From: Gammaproteobacteria bacterium
Lineage (GTDB): Bacteria; Pseudomonadota; Gammaproteobacteria; DSM-19610
Direction of reading: 5' to 3'
DNA: 58,561 nt
NCBI GenBank assembly: GCA_026197075.1
Contig: JAPHQV010000011.1
Coordinates: 1 to 58,561 of the forward strand
In this document: one piece after another, positions 1 to 7,752 of the stretch
Layout of the letters: every line of letters starts with the position of its first letter
Position numbering within the stretch: the first letter of the stretch is position 1
Position numbers and translations under genes: made by a program
Notes under the pieces: generated by a model
What the model saw: only the letters and a program-made list of their open reading frames with translations
Told to the model about the DNA's origin: nothing
The model's database searches: none

Positions 1-15
1 GAACATAAGCGTAAA

Positions 16-94
16 TTGGGGTCAGGTCTTGCAATACAGCACGGCGTGGGCGATGACGAGTCTTGCCGTGCTGGATTGCAAGACCTGACCCCAA
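16..94. repeat. REP-like palindrome, GGGGTCAGGTCTTGCAAT type
   Basis: Two 30-nt arms (16-45 and 65-94) are inverted copies with one mismatch, separated by 19 nt. Each arm begins TTGGGGTCAGG and ends near CAGCACGGC. The element lies just past the stop of the mutarotase gene, so it could form a strong hairpin at the transcript end. Palindromes of this style are often dispersed by REP-associated Y1 transposases (RAYTs); none is encoded here, so that link is inference. Confidence 0.85.
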
Positions 95-102
95 GAGTGT
101 AT

Positions 103-1014
103 TCAAAGCGCCTCAACAGAGTAACGCATCCAGAGATGATGTTCACCGCCAGGGCTTATTTTCACCACATCATCCGCGGCATTTGCCGACTCCACGCACA
201 GCATATGCAGGTAACCATCCGGTCCCAGGTCACCCATTTTCTCCGCTTTCTCGATCCAGGGATTCCACACGACGGTGGAATGACTGCCGCGCTTCTGTAT
301 GCGGATGCGGCGCCCCAGGTCCGGATCGTGGATCAGGCAGTCGGCGCCATGGTCCAGGTAGATACGATCGGTCTCACCCGTGAAAGTGATCGTTCCCTCC
401 TGCTGCTTGCGCGCACCGCCATCCACCTTGTCGATATACTCAAGGTCATGCAAGCCCAGCACACTCACCTGGCGGATATCGCCGACCTGGAAATAGGTGT
501 GCAGGGCCTCGCCAATATTGATGGGCGTCGATCCATTGTTGCGGGTTACAAGATCAAGTTCGAGGGTCGCGCCGACACGGATATACAACTCGACATCACT
601 GGCGTGGGGCCATTGGGCCCGCGTCGACTCATTTTGCAGCAGCCGCAGACCGATGCTGGTACTGCCATCCTGATTGGCATTGGTCTCGAACACTTCCCAG
701 GGCACGGTCCGCGCAAATCCGTGTGCGGGAAATCCACTCTCCTGTTCATGGGGGCCGAACCAGGGCCAGCACACGGGCACACCGCCACGCACGGACTTGC
801 CCTCGGCAAACTTCGCCTCGGGAGACAGCCAGATCACCGGATCTTCCCCCATCGGCGACCACTGCAACAGGTGCGCACCCTGCAGGGCAATCATGGCGCT
901 CGCCTGGTCGTTCAGGACTTCGACCACCGGTAGCCCACCCGGACCAAGCTTGAAGACAAGGATACCGGCCAGGCCAAACCGCTTATTTAGGGTGTCTAAA
1001 TTATATGGATTCAT
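103..1014 (-). CDS. D-hexose-6-phosphate mutarotase (YeaD-like aldose 1-epimerase family)
   Basis: A 303-residue cytoplasmic protein of the galactose-mutarotase superfamily, matching the usual length of YeaD-type hexose-6-phosphate 1-epimerases. Visible family signatures are GGVPVCWPWFGP near residue 78, HGFAR near residue 98 (conserved His), EALHTYFQVGD in the middle, and VVWNPW followed by a Glu-containing C-terminal segment (MLCVESAN). These proteins interconvert alpha and beta anomers of glucose-6-phosphate and related sugars. The start ATG follows an AAGGAG-like site. It is the last gene of a minus-strand run after pyk and the CoA-binding gene, about 70 bp downstream of the latter. A glycolytic role fits pyk nearby. 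Exact sugar preference cannot be read from sequence. Confidence 0.9.
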   Translation of the reverse strand: MNPYNLDTLNKRFGLAGILVFKLGPGGLPVVEVLNDQASAMIALQGAHLLQWSPMGEDPVIWLSPEAKFAEGKSVRGGVPVCWPWFGPHEQESGFPAHGFARTVPWEVFETNANQDGSTSIGLRLLQNESTRAQWPHASDVELYIRVGATLELDLVTRNNGSTPINIGEALHTYFQVGDIRQVSVLGLHDLEYIDKVDGGARKQQEGTITFTGETDRIYLDHGADCLIHDPDLGRRIRIQKRGSHSTVVWNPWIEKAEKMGDLGPDGYLHMLCVESANAADDVVKISPGGEHHLWMRYSVEAL

Positions 1015-1034
1015 GTGCTCTCCTTGGTAAGGTC

Positions 1035-1086
1035 AGGAGCCTGTAGGACTTGAGCAGTAGATCAGCCTCAAGCCCGACGGGCTCCT
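1035..1086. repeat. Imperfect inverted repeat at the end of the CoA-binding gene
   Basis: Arms AGGAGCCTGTAGGACTTGAG (1035-1054) and CTCAAGCCCGACGGGCTCCT (1067-1086) match at 17 of 20 positions around a 12-nt loop. The right arm reaches into the stop codon of the CoA-binding gene. It may act as a transcript-end hairpin. There is no clear T-run. Confidence 0.6.
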
Positions 1087-1492
1087 AAAACTGCCGGGTA
1101 CGTAACATGACCAGGGTGCAGCCATGCAGATATTCGATCTGGTGTGCAGCCAGCGCCGCTTCCAGCTCGGCGGACTCGCTACCCGGATTGAAGATCACCC
1201 GAGCCGGATTCAATTTCACGATATCCTGGATCATCGTCTGGCTGCGCGCCGCGCCCAAATACAAGGTCAGCGTATGTACCGGTTCGTGAATCATGCGCAG
1301 GCTGGGTGTCACGGTCAGTCCATCGATCCGTTCGAGCTTCGGATGTACCGGGATCACTTGATAACCCAGCTCCGTCAGCAGGCGCTGGGCCTGGTTGGCA
1401 TAGCGGGTCGGCTTGTTGCTGGCACCCAGCACCACCACGCGATGCTCGGCCGGAGTTGCGGGAAGATCATGCTTGAAGAGCGCGGTACGCAT
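1085..1492 (-). CDS. CoA-binding (Rossmann) domain protein, YccU-like
   Basis: A 135-residue single-domain protein of the CoA_binding_2 type (YccU family). The N-terminal part reads VVVLGASNKPTRYANQA, a nucleotide-binding turn followed by the family RY motif. YQVIPVHPK and FNPGSES follow at the expected places, and the C-terminus carries a HGCTLVM segment typical of the family. The function of YccU proteins is not well defined; binding of CoA or a related nucleotide is inferred from fold. The ATG overlaps the pyk stop codon by one base (TGATG), which implies translational coupling to pyruvate kinase. Confidence 0.88.
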   Translation of the reverse strand: MRTALFKHDLPATPAEHRVVVLGASNKPTRYANQAQRLLTELGYQVIPVHPKLERIDGLTVTPSLRMIHEPVHTLTLYLGAARSQTMIQDIVKLNPARVIFNPGSESAELEAALAAHQIEYLHGCTLVMLRTRQF

Positions 1493-2931
1493 CAGGGAAG
1501 GGTCATGACCCGGATGCGATCGGTGCGTCCCGCCTGCTGACCGGAGCCGGATGTGGCGATGATTACATCACCGGGACGCGCGTAACCCAGCTCCTTGGCG
1601 CGTTCGATGCCAAATTCGATCTTGTCGGCATCCACGGGGTCGCCGGGATAGAGCATGGGCAGCACGCCCCAGTTCAGGCACAGGCGGCGTGCCACGCAGG
1701 GCGAGGCGGTAATGGCCAGGATGGGACAGTCGGGGCGGTGCTTGGAGACCAGGCGCGAAGTCAGCCCCGATTCCGTGAGACTGAAGATAGCGACGGCCTT
1801 GAGCTGGGCGGCCATGGCCACGGCCGCCTGCCCCACCGCCTCGGTCACCACATCGGAAGGACTGGGCTGCATCTTCTGCAGGTAGCCATACTCCTGCAAG
1901 TGGGTCTCGGCGCGTTGCGCCAGCACCGCCATGGTGTGCACCGACTCCACCGGGTACTTGCCCACCGCCGTCTCGCCTGACAGCATCACCGCCGAGGTGC
2001 CGTCGAGAATGGCGTTGGCCACATCACTGGCCTCGGCACGGGTAGGCTTGGGATTCCATTCCATGGAGGCCAGCATCTGGGTGGCGGTGATGACCGGTTT
2101 CCCCTTCATCACCGTCATGCGGATCATTTTCTTCTGGGTGCCCGGCACGTCGGCCAGCGGCAGTTCCACGCCCAGGTCACCGCGCGCCACCATCAGGCCA
2201 TCGGCGGCCTCGATGATCGCCTCCAGGTTCGCCACACCGGCCTTGTTCTCGATCTTGGCGATAATGGGGATTTTGATATTCTGTTCCGCGAGGATGGCGC
2301 GCATCCCCTCGATATCCCCGGCATTCTGGACGAAGGAGGCGGCGATATAGTCCACGTCATGTTCGCATGCGAAACGCATTTCCCGCACCACGTCTTCGCG
2401 GCTCTCGGGATCCACGACGCTCAGGGACAGCTCCGTGTCGGGCAGGTTGACGCTCTTGCTGTTCCCCAGGCGGCCACCATGGATCACGCGACAGTGAATG
2501 GCGTCCTCCTCGACGGCCTCCACCTTCATCTCGATGGCACCGTCATCGATGAGTATGGGAGTACCGGGTTTAACTTCCTGCGCCAGTTTCAGGTAGGACA
2601 CCGAAACACCGTTCACATCACCCAGATGCGGCTTCATATGCAGGGTGAAGCGATTTCCAGGCTCTAATAGCACCGACGATTCGGCCAGCCGGCCAGTGCG
2701 GATCTCGATACCGCGGGTATCGATCATGATGGCAAGCGGGAGATCCAGCGCCTCCGCGGCGGCGCGCAGGCGACGCACCCGTTCCCCTTGTTCCTCGAAG
2801 CTGCCATGGGAGAGATTGATTCGGGCAACATTCATGCCTGCCAACAGCATGGCCTTGAGCAGATCTGGTGTATCACAGGCGGGGCCGATGGTGGCGACGA
2901 TCTTGGTCTTGCGGATACTGGATGATGGCAT
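1492..2931 (-). CDS. pyk: Pyruvate kinase
   Basis: A 479-residue cytoplasmic glycolytic enzyme converting phosphoenolpyruvate and ADP to pyruvate and ATP. The N-terminus RKTKIVATIGPA is the standard opening. The active-site signature PIIAKIENKAGV lies near residue 220 with the catalytic Lys and the metal-binding Glu. MVARGDLGVELP and ITATQMLASM follow, and the C-terminal allosteric-domain region is present to the usual length (about 470-480). The start ATG is preceded by an AGGA site. The stop overlaps the start of the CoA-binding gene. No defect is visible. Whether it is type I or type II is not decided here. Confidence 0.97.
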   Translation of the reverse strand: MPSSSIRKTKIVATIGPACDTPDLLKAMLLAGMNVARINLSHGSFEEQGERVRRLRAAAEALDLPLAIMIDTRGIEIRTGRLAESSVLLEPGNRFTLHMKPHLGDVNGVSVSYLKLAQEVKPGTPILIDDGAIEMKVEAVEEDAIHCRVIHGGRLGNSKSVNLPDTELSLSVVDPESREDVVREMRFACEHDVDYIAASFVQNAGDIEGMRAILAEQNIKIPIIAKIENKAGVANLEAIIEAADGLMVARGDLGVELPLADVPGTQKKMIRMTVMKGKPVITATQMLASMEWNPKPTRAEASDVANAILDGTSAVMLSGETAVGKYPVESVHTMAVLAQRAETHLQEYGYLQKMQPSPSDVVTEAVGQAAVAMAAQLKAVAIFSLTESGLTSRLVSKHRPDCPILAITASPCVARRLCLNWGVLPMLYPGDPVDADKIEFGIERAKELGYARPGDVIIATSGSGQQAGRTDRIRVMTLP

Positions 2932-3033
2932 ACGGGTCCTGTGGCTGGATCGGGAACCGACAGAACGGCGGTTCCGGTGTGATTGCTCTTCATTCTACCC
3001 GATTCCGGCTTGCCGGGCATGCGGGTCGTGGGA

Positions 3034-3074
3034 CAAAAAAACCCGCGCAGCCAATGGCGCGCGGGTTTTCTTTT
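3034..3074 (-). terminator. Rho-independent terminator, probably bidirectional
   Basis: AAAACCCGCGC, a short loop, and GCGCGCGGGTTTT form a GC-rich stem flanked by A7 on one side and TTTTCTTTT on the other. It lies between the small secreted protein gene ending at 3107 and the pyk 5' region. On the minus strand the stem is followed by seven T, as expected for termination of the small gene. Confidence 0.85.
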
Positions 3075-3106
3075 GCAGACCCGCCAGGGCGGGCCAGGTC
3101 AGTGGC

Positions 3107-3322
3107 TTACCAGCCCAGTTCCCCGTATACGATCCCGGATTCCCCGCTGCTGTCCTTCCCGTCCTTCTTGCGGACGATGGTCGCATCCTGCGCGTTCGCA
3201 ACGCGCATCGTGCTCATGATCTCGTCGTAGTTGGCAAAGGTCCAGGAGGGTGCCTGGTCCGCCGCGTTTGCAGTGGCGGACAGCAGAGCGATGAGTGCAG
3301 ATACCAACAGTGCCTTTTTCAT
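3107..3322 (-). CDS. Small secreted protein of unknown function
   Basis: A 71-residue protein starting MKKALLVSALIALLSATANAAD, a clear Sec signal peptide with an ANA-like cleavage site near residue 21. The mature part is only about 50 residues, polar, without cysteines, and ends in GIVYGELGW. The ATG at 3322 is preferred because AGGAG lies 9 nt upstream; a longer frame starting at 3358 has no such site. The gene is bracketed by a promoter-like sequence at 3424-3451 and a terminator at 3034-3074, so it looks like a single-gene transcript. I do not recognise a family. A small periplasmic or envelope role is all the sequence supports. Confidence 0.75.
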   Translation of the reverse strand: MKKALLVSALIALLSATANAADQAPSWTFANYDEIMSTMRVANAQDATIVRKKDGKDSSGESGIVYGELGW

Positions 3323-3423
3323 GACGTCTACTCCTGCGCTGATGCGCTTTCGTTTCACCTAGCGACGGGCTGCCGGCAATGTCCCCAGGAGGGAGGTAAA
3401 CCCGTCATTCCGAACTGAGTGTC

Positions 3424-3451
3424 AGTATATTATAATTTTCTAATACTTCAA
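3424..3451 (-). promoter_or_regulatory. Candidate sigma-70 promoter of the small secreted protein gene
   Basis: On the minus strand TTGAAG (3451-3446) and TATACT (3429-3424) are separated by 16 nt in an AT-rich stretch. This would give a leader of about 95 nt before the ATG at 3322. Confidence 0.55.
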
Positions 3452-3502
3452 GTCTGCCGAATCTGCATTTTAACATTTTGATATTCTTGGGTTTGATTAA
3501 AA

Positions 3503-4336
3503 TCAGCCCAGGCTGTCCATGCGAAAGCGCCCCTGCTCCTGACCCAACTGTCCTGCCAGCCAGGGCAGGCACTGTTCCATCTCCTGGCGCAGGATCCAGG
3601 GCGGATTGACCACCAGCAATCCGCTGGCGGTCATACCGTGGCCACGCCGGTCCCGGGCCACGCCCAGTTCATAGCGATCCACGCCTGGGATACCGGTCGC
3701 GCGCAGCGCCCCTTCCAGTTGATCGACCCGAGCCCGCTCCACCACCGGGTACCAGAGGGCATAGACCCCGGTTGCAAAGCGCCTGTATGCCTGGTGCAGG
3801 GTCTCGATCGCCCGGAGGTAATCGCTTTTCACCTCGAATGGCGGGTCAATGAGCACCAGACCGCGCCGCTCCATGGGCGGCACCAGGGCGATGCAGCCTT
3901 GATAGCCGTCGGCGCAGCTCACCTTCACACGCCGGTCACCGGCTGACTGCTCGCGCAGGGCCGCGCAATCGGCGGGGTGCAACTCGTGGAGAAACAGGCG
4001 ATCCGTTGAGCGCAGCAGCTGGCGCGCCAGCCAGGGGGAGCCCGGGTAGTACTGCAATTCGCTGCCGGGATTGAAACGGCGCACCAGTTCCACGTAGTCG
4101 GCCAGCGGCGCGGGCAGGTCATCCCGTTCCCACAGGCAGCCTATACCGGTCTCGTACTCGCGATTCTTCTGCGCCTGGACTCCCTGCAGGGCATAACCTC
4201 CGGCACCTGCATGGGTATCGAGGTAACAGAGCGGTTTATCCTTGCGCACCAGATACGCAAGGATAGAGGTCAGCACCAGGTGCTTGAGCACATCGGCATG
4301 ATTGCCGGCATGAAAGGAATGGCGGTAACTCAGCAT
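3503..4336 (-). CDS. rlmJ: 23S rRNA (adenine2030-N6)-methyltransferase RlmJ
   Basis: A 277-residue SAM-dependent methyltransferase that modifies A2030 of 23S rRNA in relatives. The N-terminus MLSYRHSFHAGNHADVLKH is diagnostic for RlmJ (ComJ/YhiR). The SAM-binding region YLDTHAGAGGY follows, then the catalytic-loop motif IDPPFE, and NPPWIL near the C-terminus. The start at 4336 is chosen because family members begin at this Met; an open frame continues upstream but overlaps the neighbouring gene and reads as low-complexity sequence. The gene ends before an AT-rich spacer. The next gene upstream (4366-4758) is on the same strand with a 29-bp gap, so co-transcription is possible. Confidence 0.95.
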   Translation of the reverse strand: MLSYRHSFHAGNHADVLKHLVLTSILAYLVRKDKPLCYLDTHAGAGGYALQGVQAQKNREYETGIGCLWERDDLPAPLADYVELVRRFNPGSELQYYPGSPWLARQLLRSTDRLFLHELHPADCAALREQSAGDRRVKVSCADGYQGCIALVPPMERRGLVLIDPPFEVKSDYLRAIETLHQAYRRFATGVYALWYPVVERARVDQLEGALRATGIPGVDRYELGVARDRRGHGMTASGLLVVNPPWILRQEMEQCLPWLAGQLGQEQGRFRMDSLG

Positions 4337-4365
4337 GTTCGGGCCCGAAACCGCGGCATCCGCAC

Positions 4366-4758
4366 TCAGTCGTGCAGGGCCAGGGTATCCAGCACCGCCT
4401 CGACCAGGTCCTCTTCCTCGCCCTCTTCCTCCAGGGCGCAGGCATAGGTGACGAACAGCAGGCGATCCTCGGCCTTCAGGTACCACTCGCACCAGTATTC
4501 GCCCTCGGTGTCATAGCGCAGCACGAAGCCATCGAAGTCCCCCAGTTCCACCTCTTCCAGTTCGGCCCCGGCCTCCAGGTGATCGGCCGCCATCTCGCGC
4601 AGATCCTCGTCACGGATACCTTCTTCCTGGCGGGTCGCGCTGATCTGGATGGTGCCGGGACCATCCGGGTGGTAGAGACTGACGGAATCCTCGTCGGCCT
4701 CCACTTCCCAGTCGTCAGGCAGGGTGATTTCCCAGAGTTGGTCGTGGTGTTTTTTCAT
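4366..4758 (-). CDS. Acidic conserved hypothetical protein
   Basis: A 130-residue, strongly acidic, soluble protein without signal peptide. It starts MKKHHDQLWEITLPDDWEVE and contains the patterns YHPDGPGTIQIS and EYWCEWYLKAEDRLLFVTY, resembling small DUF3805-like alpha/beta proteins that open with a W-x-I-x-L-P-x-x-W motif. The C-terminal third has a run of Glu residues. No catalytic motif is visible. It sits just upstream of rlmJ. Function unknown. Confidence 0.75.
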   Translation of the reverse strand: MKKHHDQLWEITLPDDWEVEADEDSVSLYHPDGPGTIQISATRQEEGIRDEDLREMAADHLEAGAELEEVELGDFDGFVLRYDTEGEYWCEWYLKAEDRLLFVTYACALEEEGEEEDLVEAVLDTLALHD

Positions 4759-4799
4759 GGTGGGTGCATGCCTGCCGGGAAGAGAATGACCGGTGCAGT

Positions 4800-4887
4800 A
4801 TATCAGGGCTTTTGTCGGGCTGAAGCCCGACCTGCGAGCTACCTGCCCTGATATCTGACTTTTGCAGGCCGGGCTTCAGCCCGACAG
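4800..4887. repeat. Nested hairpins of the GTCGGGCTGAAGCCCGAC type
   Basis: A copy of TGTCGGGCTGAAGCCCGACCT lies at 4813-4833 inside an outer 10-bp stem (ATATCAGGGC at 4800-4809 with GCCCTGATAT at 4845-4854). A second, inverted copy at about 4869-4887 covers the last codons and stop of recQ. A diverged third copy is at 52885-52905. It probably marks the recQ transcript end. Confidence 0.75.
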
Positions 4888-6699
4888 ACCAGCGGGGCCC
4901 TCACGGTGCGCACGGATCACCTGCAGGAACTCGCTGCCATAACGCTGCAACTTGGTCTCGCCCACCCCGCTGATGGCCAGCAGGGCGTCCTCGTCCCGGG
5001 GCTGGGCGGCGGCCATCTGTACCAGTGTGGCATCGCCGAACACCACGTAGGGCGGCACACCCTGCTCCGCCGCCAGACGCTTGCGCAGGCTCCGCAGCGC
5101 CTCGAACAGGGCCTCGTCGTGGGGACCGACGGCGGCACCCTTGGCCCGCGCGGCTTTCGTTGCACGGGCCTTGATCCGGGGCCGGGCCAGCTGTAATTCC
5201 ACCTCACCGCGCAGCAGCGGACGTGCCGCGTCCGTCAGCTTGAGCACCGAGTACTGAGCGATGTCCTGCACCAGGTAGCCATGGTGAATCAGCTGGCGCA
5301 GGATGCTGCCCCACTCATCCTCGCTGTGGGCGTTACCGATGCCGTATGTCGACAAGCGATCATGACCAAGGCCGCGGATACGTTCGGTGTTCATGCCGCG
5401 CAGCACGTCGATGACATGCTTCATGCCGAAGCGCTGGCCGACCCGGTAGACGCAGGACAGGGCCATGCGCGCCGCCTCGGTGGCATCGAATTTCTCCGGC
5501 GGGTCGAGGCACACGTCACAGTTGCCACAATCCCGGTCCTGGGGCTGGCCAAAGTAATGGAGCAGCACACGCCGCCGGCAGGTGAGGGATTCGGCACAAC
5601 CCACCATGGCATTGAGCTTGTGGACTTCCACTCGCTGCTGGTCCGGATTCTGGTTCCCCTCCACCAGCCTGCGGGCCATCACCACGTCCTGGGCGCCGTA
5701 CAGCAGCAACGCCTCGGCGGGCAGACCGTCGCGGCCGGCGCGGCCGGTTTCCTGGTAGTAGCCCTCGATATTCCTGGGCATGTCGTAGTGCACCACGAAG
5801 CGCACATTGGGCTTGTCGATGCCCATGCCGAAGGCCACCGTGGCCACCACCACCTGCAGCTCGTCGCGCAGGAAGGCCTCCTGTACCTGACGCCGGTGTT
5901 CCACCGCCAGGCCCGCATGGTAGATACCGGCGCGCACACCCTGCGCCTCCAGTTTTGCGCCGATCTCCTCCACCCGCTTGCGACTCAGGGCATAGACGAT
6001 GCCCGCTTCCTGTTCCCGGCTGGCGAGAAACTTCACTAGCTGGTCGAATGGCTTGTGCTTTTCCAGCACTGTGTAGCGGATGTTGGGGCGATCGAAATTC
6101 GCCACGTAGCAGGCGGCGTCCTGCAGGCGCAGGCAACGCTGGATGTCCTGGCGGGTCTGGGGATCGGCCGTGGCGGTAAGGGCAATCAGGGGGATGTGCG
6201 GGAAACGCTCGCGCAGGGCGCCAAGCTGTACATACTCGGGACGGAAGTCATGTCCCCACTGGGACACACAGTGCGCCTCGTCGATGGCGAACAGGGCAAT
6301 GTCGACTTCCTCGAGCCGGGCCAGGAAGGCATCCCCCATCAGCCGTTCTGGGGCGATATAGAGCAGATCGAGGTCGCCGGCATGCAGTTGCGCCAGCACC
6401 TGGCGCGCCTCCTGGGCCGACAGGGTGGAGTTGTAATGAGCCGCTGCCACGCCATTGGCGCGCAGGCTGTCCACCTGGTCCTTCATCAGGGCGATGAGGG
6501 GCGATACCACGATGGCGGTACCGGGACGCAACAGGGCGGGTATCTGGTAGCACAGGGACTTGCCACCGCCGGTGGGCATGAGTACGAAGGCGGATTCCCC
6601 GCGCGCCAGGCCCTCGATGATGTCCTGCTGGGGTGGCCGGAAGGAGGAATAGCCGAACACCCGTTGCAGGGCGAGCAGGGCTGGCGTGGTGTCCTGCAT
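4876..6699 (-). CDS. recQ: ATP-dependent DNA helicase RecQ
   Basis: A 607-residue superfamily-2 helicase of the expected RecQ length, acting in recombination and replication-fork repair. Seen in order: Walker A MPTGGGKSLC (41-50), DEAH (140-143) followed by the aromatic-rich loop CVSQWGHDFRPEY, motif VI QETGRAGRDG, the zinc-binding cysteines C-R-R-R..C-G-N-C-D-V-C of the RQC domain, and a C-terminal HRDC-like segment. The ATG at 6699 is the family start (MQDTTPALLALQRVFGY); it overlaps the stop of the zinc-ribbon gene by one base (TGATG), so translation is coupled. Its last codons (CTG TCG GGC TGA) fall in a dispersed hairpin repeat. Confidence 0.97.
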   Translation of the reverse strand: MQDTTPALLALQRVFGYSSFRPPQQDIIEGLARGESAFVLMPTGGGKSLCYQIPALLRPGTAIVVSPLIALMKDQVDSLRANGVAAAHYNSTLSAQEARQVLAQLHAGDLDLLYIAPERLMGDAFLARLEEVDIALFAIDEAHCVSQWGHDFRPEYVQLGALRERFPHIPLIALTATADPQTRQDIQRCLRLQDAACYVANFDRPNIRYTVLEKHKPFDQLVKFLASREQEAGIVYALSRKRVEEIGAKLEAQGVRAGIYHAGLAVEHRRQVQEAFLRDELQVVVATVAFGMGIDKPNVRFVVHYDMPRNIEGYYQETGRAGRDGLPAEALLLYGAQDVVMARRLVEGNQNPDQQRVEVHKLNAMVGCAESLTCRRRVLLHYFGQPQDRDCGNCDVCLDPPEKFDATEAARMALSCVYRVGQRFGMKHVIDVLRGMNTERIRGLGHDRLSTYGIGNAHSEDEWGSILRQLIHHGYLVQDIAQYSVLKLTDAARPLLRGEVELQLARPRIKARATKAARAKGAAVGPHDEALFEALRSLRKRLAAEQGVPPYVVFGDATLVQMAAAQPRDEDALLAISGVGETKLQRYGSEFLQVIRAHREGPAGLSG

Positions 6700-6896
6700 C
6701 AGGGCAGCTGGCGGGGCAGCCACAGGATGAGCAAGGCGCAGAGCACCACCAGCACGGCCACGAACCATTTGAAGCGGCGGATGGCGTTGGGTCCCCAGCC
6801 GGAACCGGTACGGGCCAGGTCGGCGCCGCAATGGGCGCACTGTTCCACGTCCGCCGGGGTATCACGGCCGCAGGAGGGGCATCGGGTCAGGTTCAT
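6699..6896 (-). CDS. Zinc-ribbon plus single transmembrane helix protein
   Basis: A 65-residue protein. Residues 6-27 hold two CxxC pairs (CPSCG and CAHCG), a zinc-ribbon. A basic linker (RRFKW) precedes one hydrophobic helix at about residues 44-60 (FVAVLVVLCALLILWLP). It is predicted to be anchored in the inner membrane with the zinc-ribbon in the cytoplasm. The stop overlaps the recQ ATG, so it is the first gene of a two-gene unit with recQ. Function unknown; similar tiny proteins often act as adaptors. Confidence 0.7.
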   Translation of the reverse strand: MNLTRCPSCGRDTPADVEQCAHCGADLARTGSGWGPNAIRRFKWFVAVLVVLCALLILWLPRQLP

Positions 6897-6907
6897 GGTC
6901 GGGGCAA

Positions 6908-7621
6908 CTAGAAAGAATACACCAGCGTGGCCGCCGTTTCCGTGTCGGTGTTCTTCACGCCCGGCGGTACCTCGGAGACATTCTCCACCGTATAGGAGAG
7001 CTTCATGGACAGGTTACCCACGATGCTGGCCTGCACCGCCGTCACCGATTTGCTGATGGTGGCATCCTCACCGATATCGAAGGACAGTTCCTGGGTGAAG
7101 CGGGACTGCTCGGTGATCTGCCAGACATACCGGCCCGCCAGGCGCAGGATCATCTCGTTCTCACTCTCACCGGTATCCAGCTTGCTTTGCCTTGCACCGG
7201 GGCCAGCCTCCAGGTCCAGGGTCATGTCGTCGCGGTGCAGTACCCGGCGCCCGTAACCGAAGATCTCGCTGACGCGGTAATCATAGCCACTGAACTTGTC
7301 GGTCTCGTACTGCAGGCGACCGAACAGGTAGTCGAACTCGGTGAATTTATAGTCGCTCTGCCAGCTGGCGGCATAGCGTTCCGCTGTGGTGACTTCGTTA
7401 TCGGAGGTGTTCAGGGCTTCCAGCATGGCGCTGTGACGCCACATGTCCCGCTCATTGATTAGGCCCAGACGGGCCTTGAGATTGGTGGTATCGGTATTGC
7501 CGGATGTGGCTACGTAACCGAATTCCCCCTCACCCTTCCAGTCACTGCCCATGAACTCGATGGCCAGGACATTACCGGAAAACAGGCCGGCACAGGCCAG
7601 CATCCAGAGTTGCTTGTTCAT
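6908..7621 (-). CDS. DUF481 (YdiY-like) outer-membrane protein
   Basis: A 237-residue protein with a signal peptide (MNKQLWMLACAGLFSGNVLA, cut near residue 20) and a mature domain typical of DUF481/YdiY: WKGEGEFGYVATSGNTDTTNL near the start, repeated amphipathic strands with aromatic residues, and a terminal Phe (ATLVYSF) as in outer-membrane beta-barrels. The ATG at 7621 has GGAG about 6 nt upstream, better than in-frame Mets further up. The family is thought to form a small salt- or acid-responsive barrel; the exact role is not established. It is separated from the zinc-ribbon gene by 11 bp on the same strand and may head that operon. Confidence 0.85.
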   Translation of the reverse strand: MNKQLWMLACAGLFSGNVLAIEFMGSDWKGEGEFGYVATSGNTDTTNLKARLGLINERDMWRHSAMLEALNTSDNEVTTAERYAASWQSDYKFTEFDYLFGRLQYETDKFSGYDYRVSEIFGYGRRVLHRDDMTLDLEAGPGARQSKLDTGESENEMILRLAGRYVWQITEQSRFTQELSFDIGEDATISKSVTAVQASIVGNLSMKLSYTVENVSEVPPGVKNTDTETAATLVYSF

Positions 7622-7699
7622 TATCTTCTCCATGTTCGGCTCGGCATGCACGCTAGCACAATATCGCCCGGGAAATACAGGCACGATGCGCGCGGAAAA

Positions 7700-7738
7700 G
7701 CACGGCCCGGATTTCGCGGAACGAAACCCGGGCCGTGC
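7700..7738 (-). terminator. Hairpin terminator after rhlE
   Basis: GCACGGCCCGG (7700-7710) pairs with CCCGGGCCGTGC (7727-7738). On the minus strand, the direction of rhlE transcription, the stem is followed by TTTT. It lies 15 bp past the rhlE stop. Confidence 0.7.
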
Positions 7739-7752
7739 AGTTTATCAGGAGA

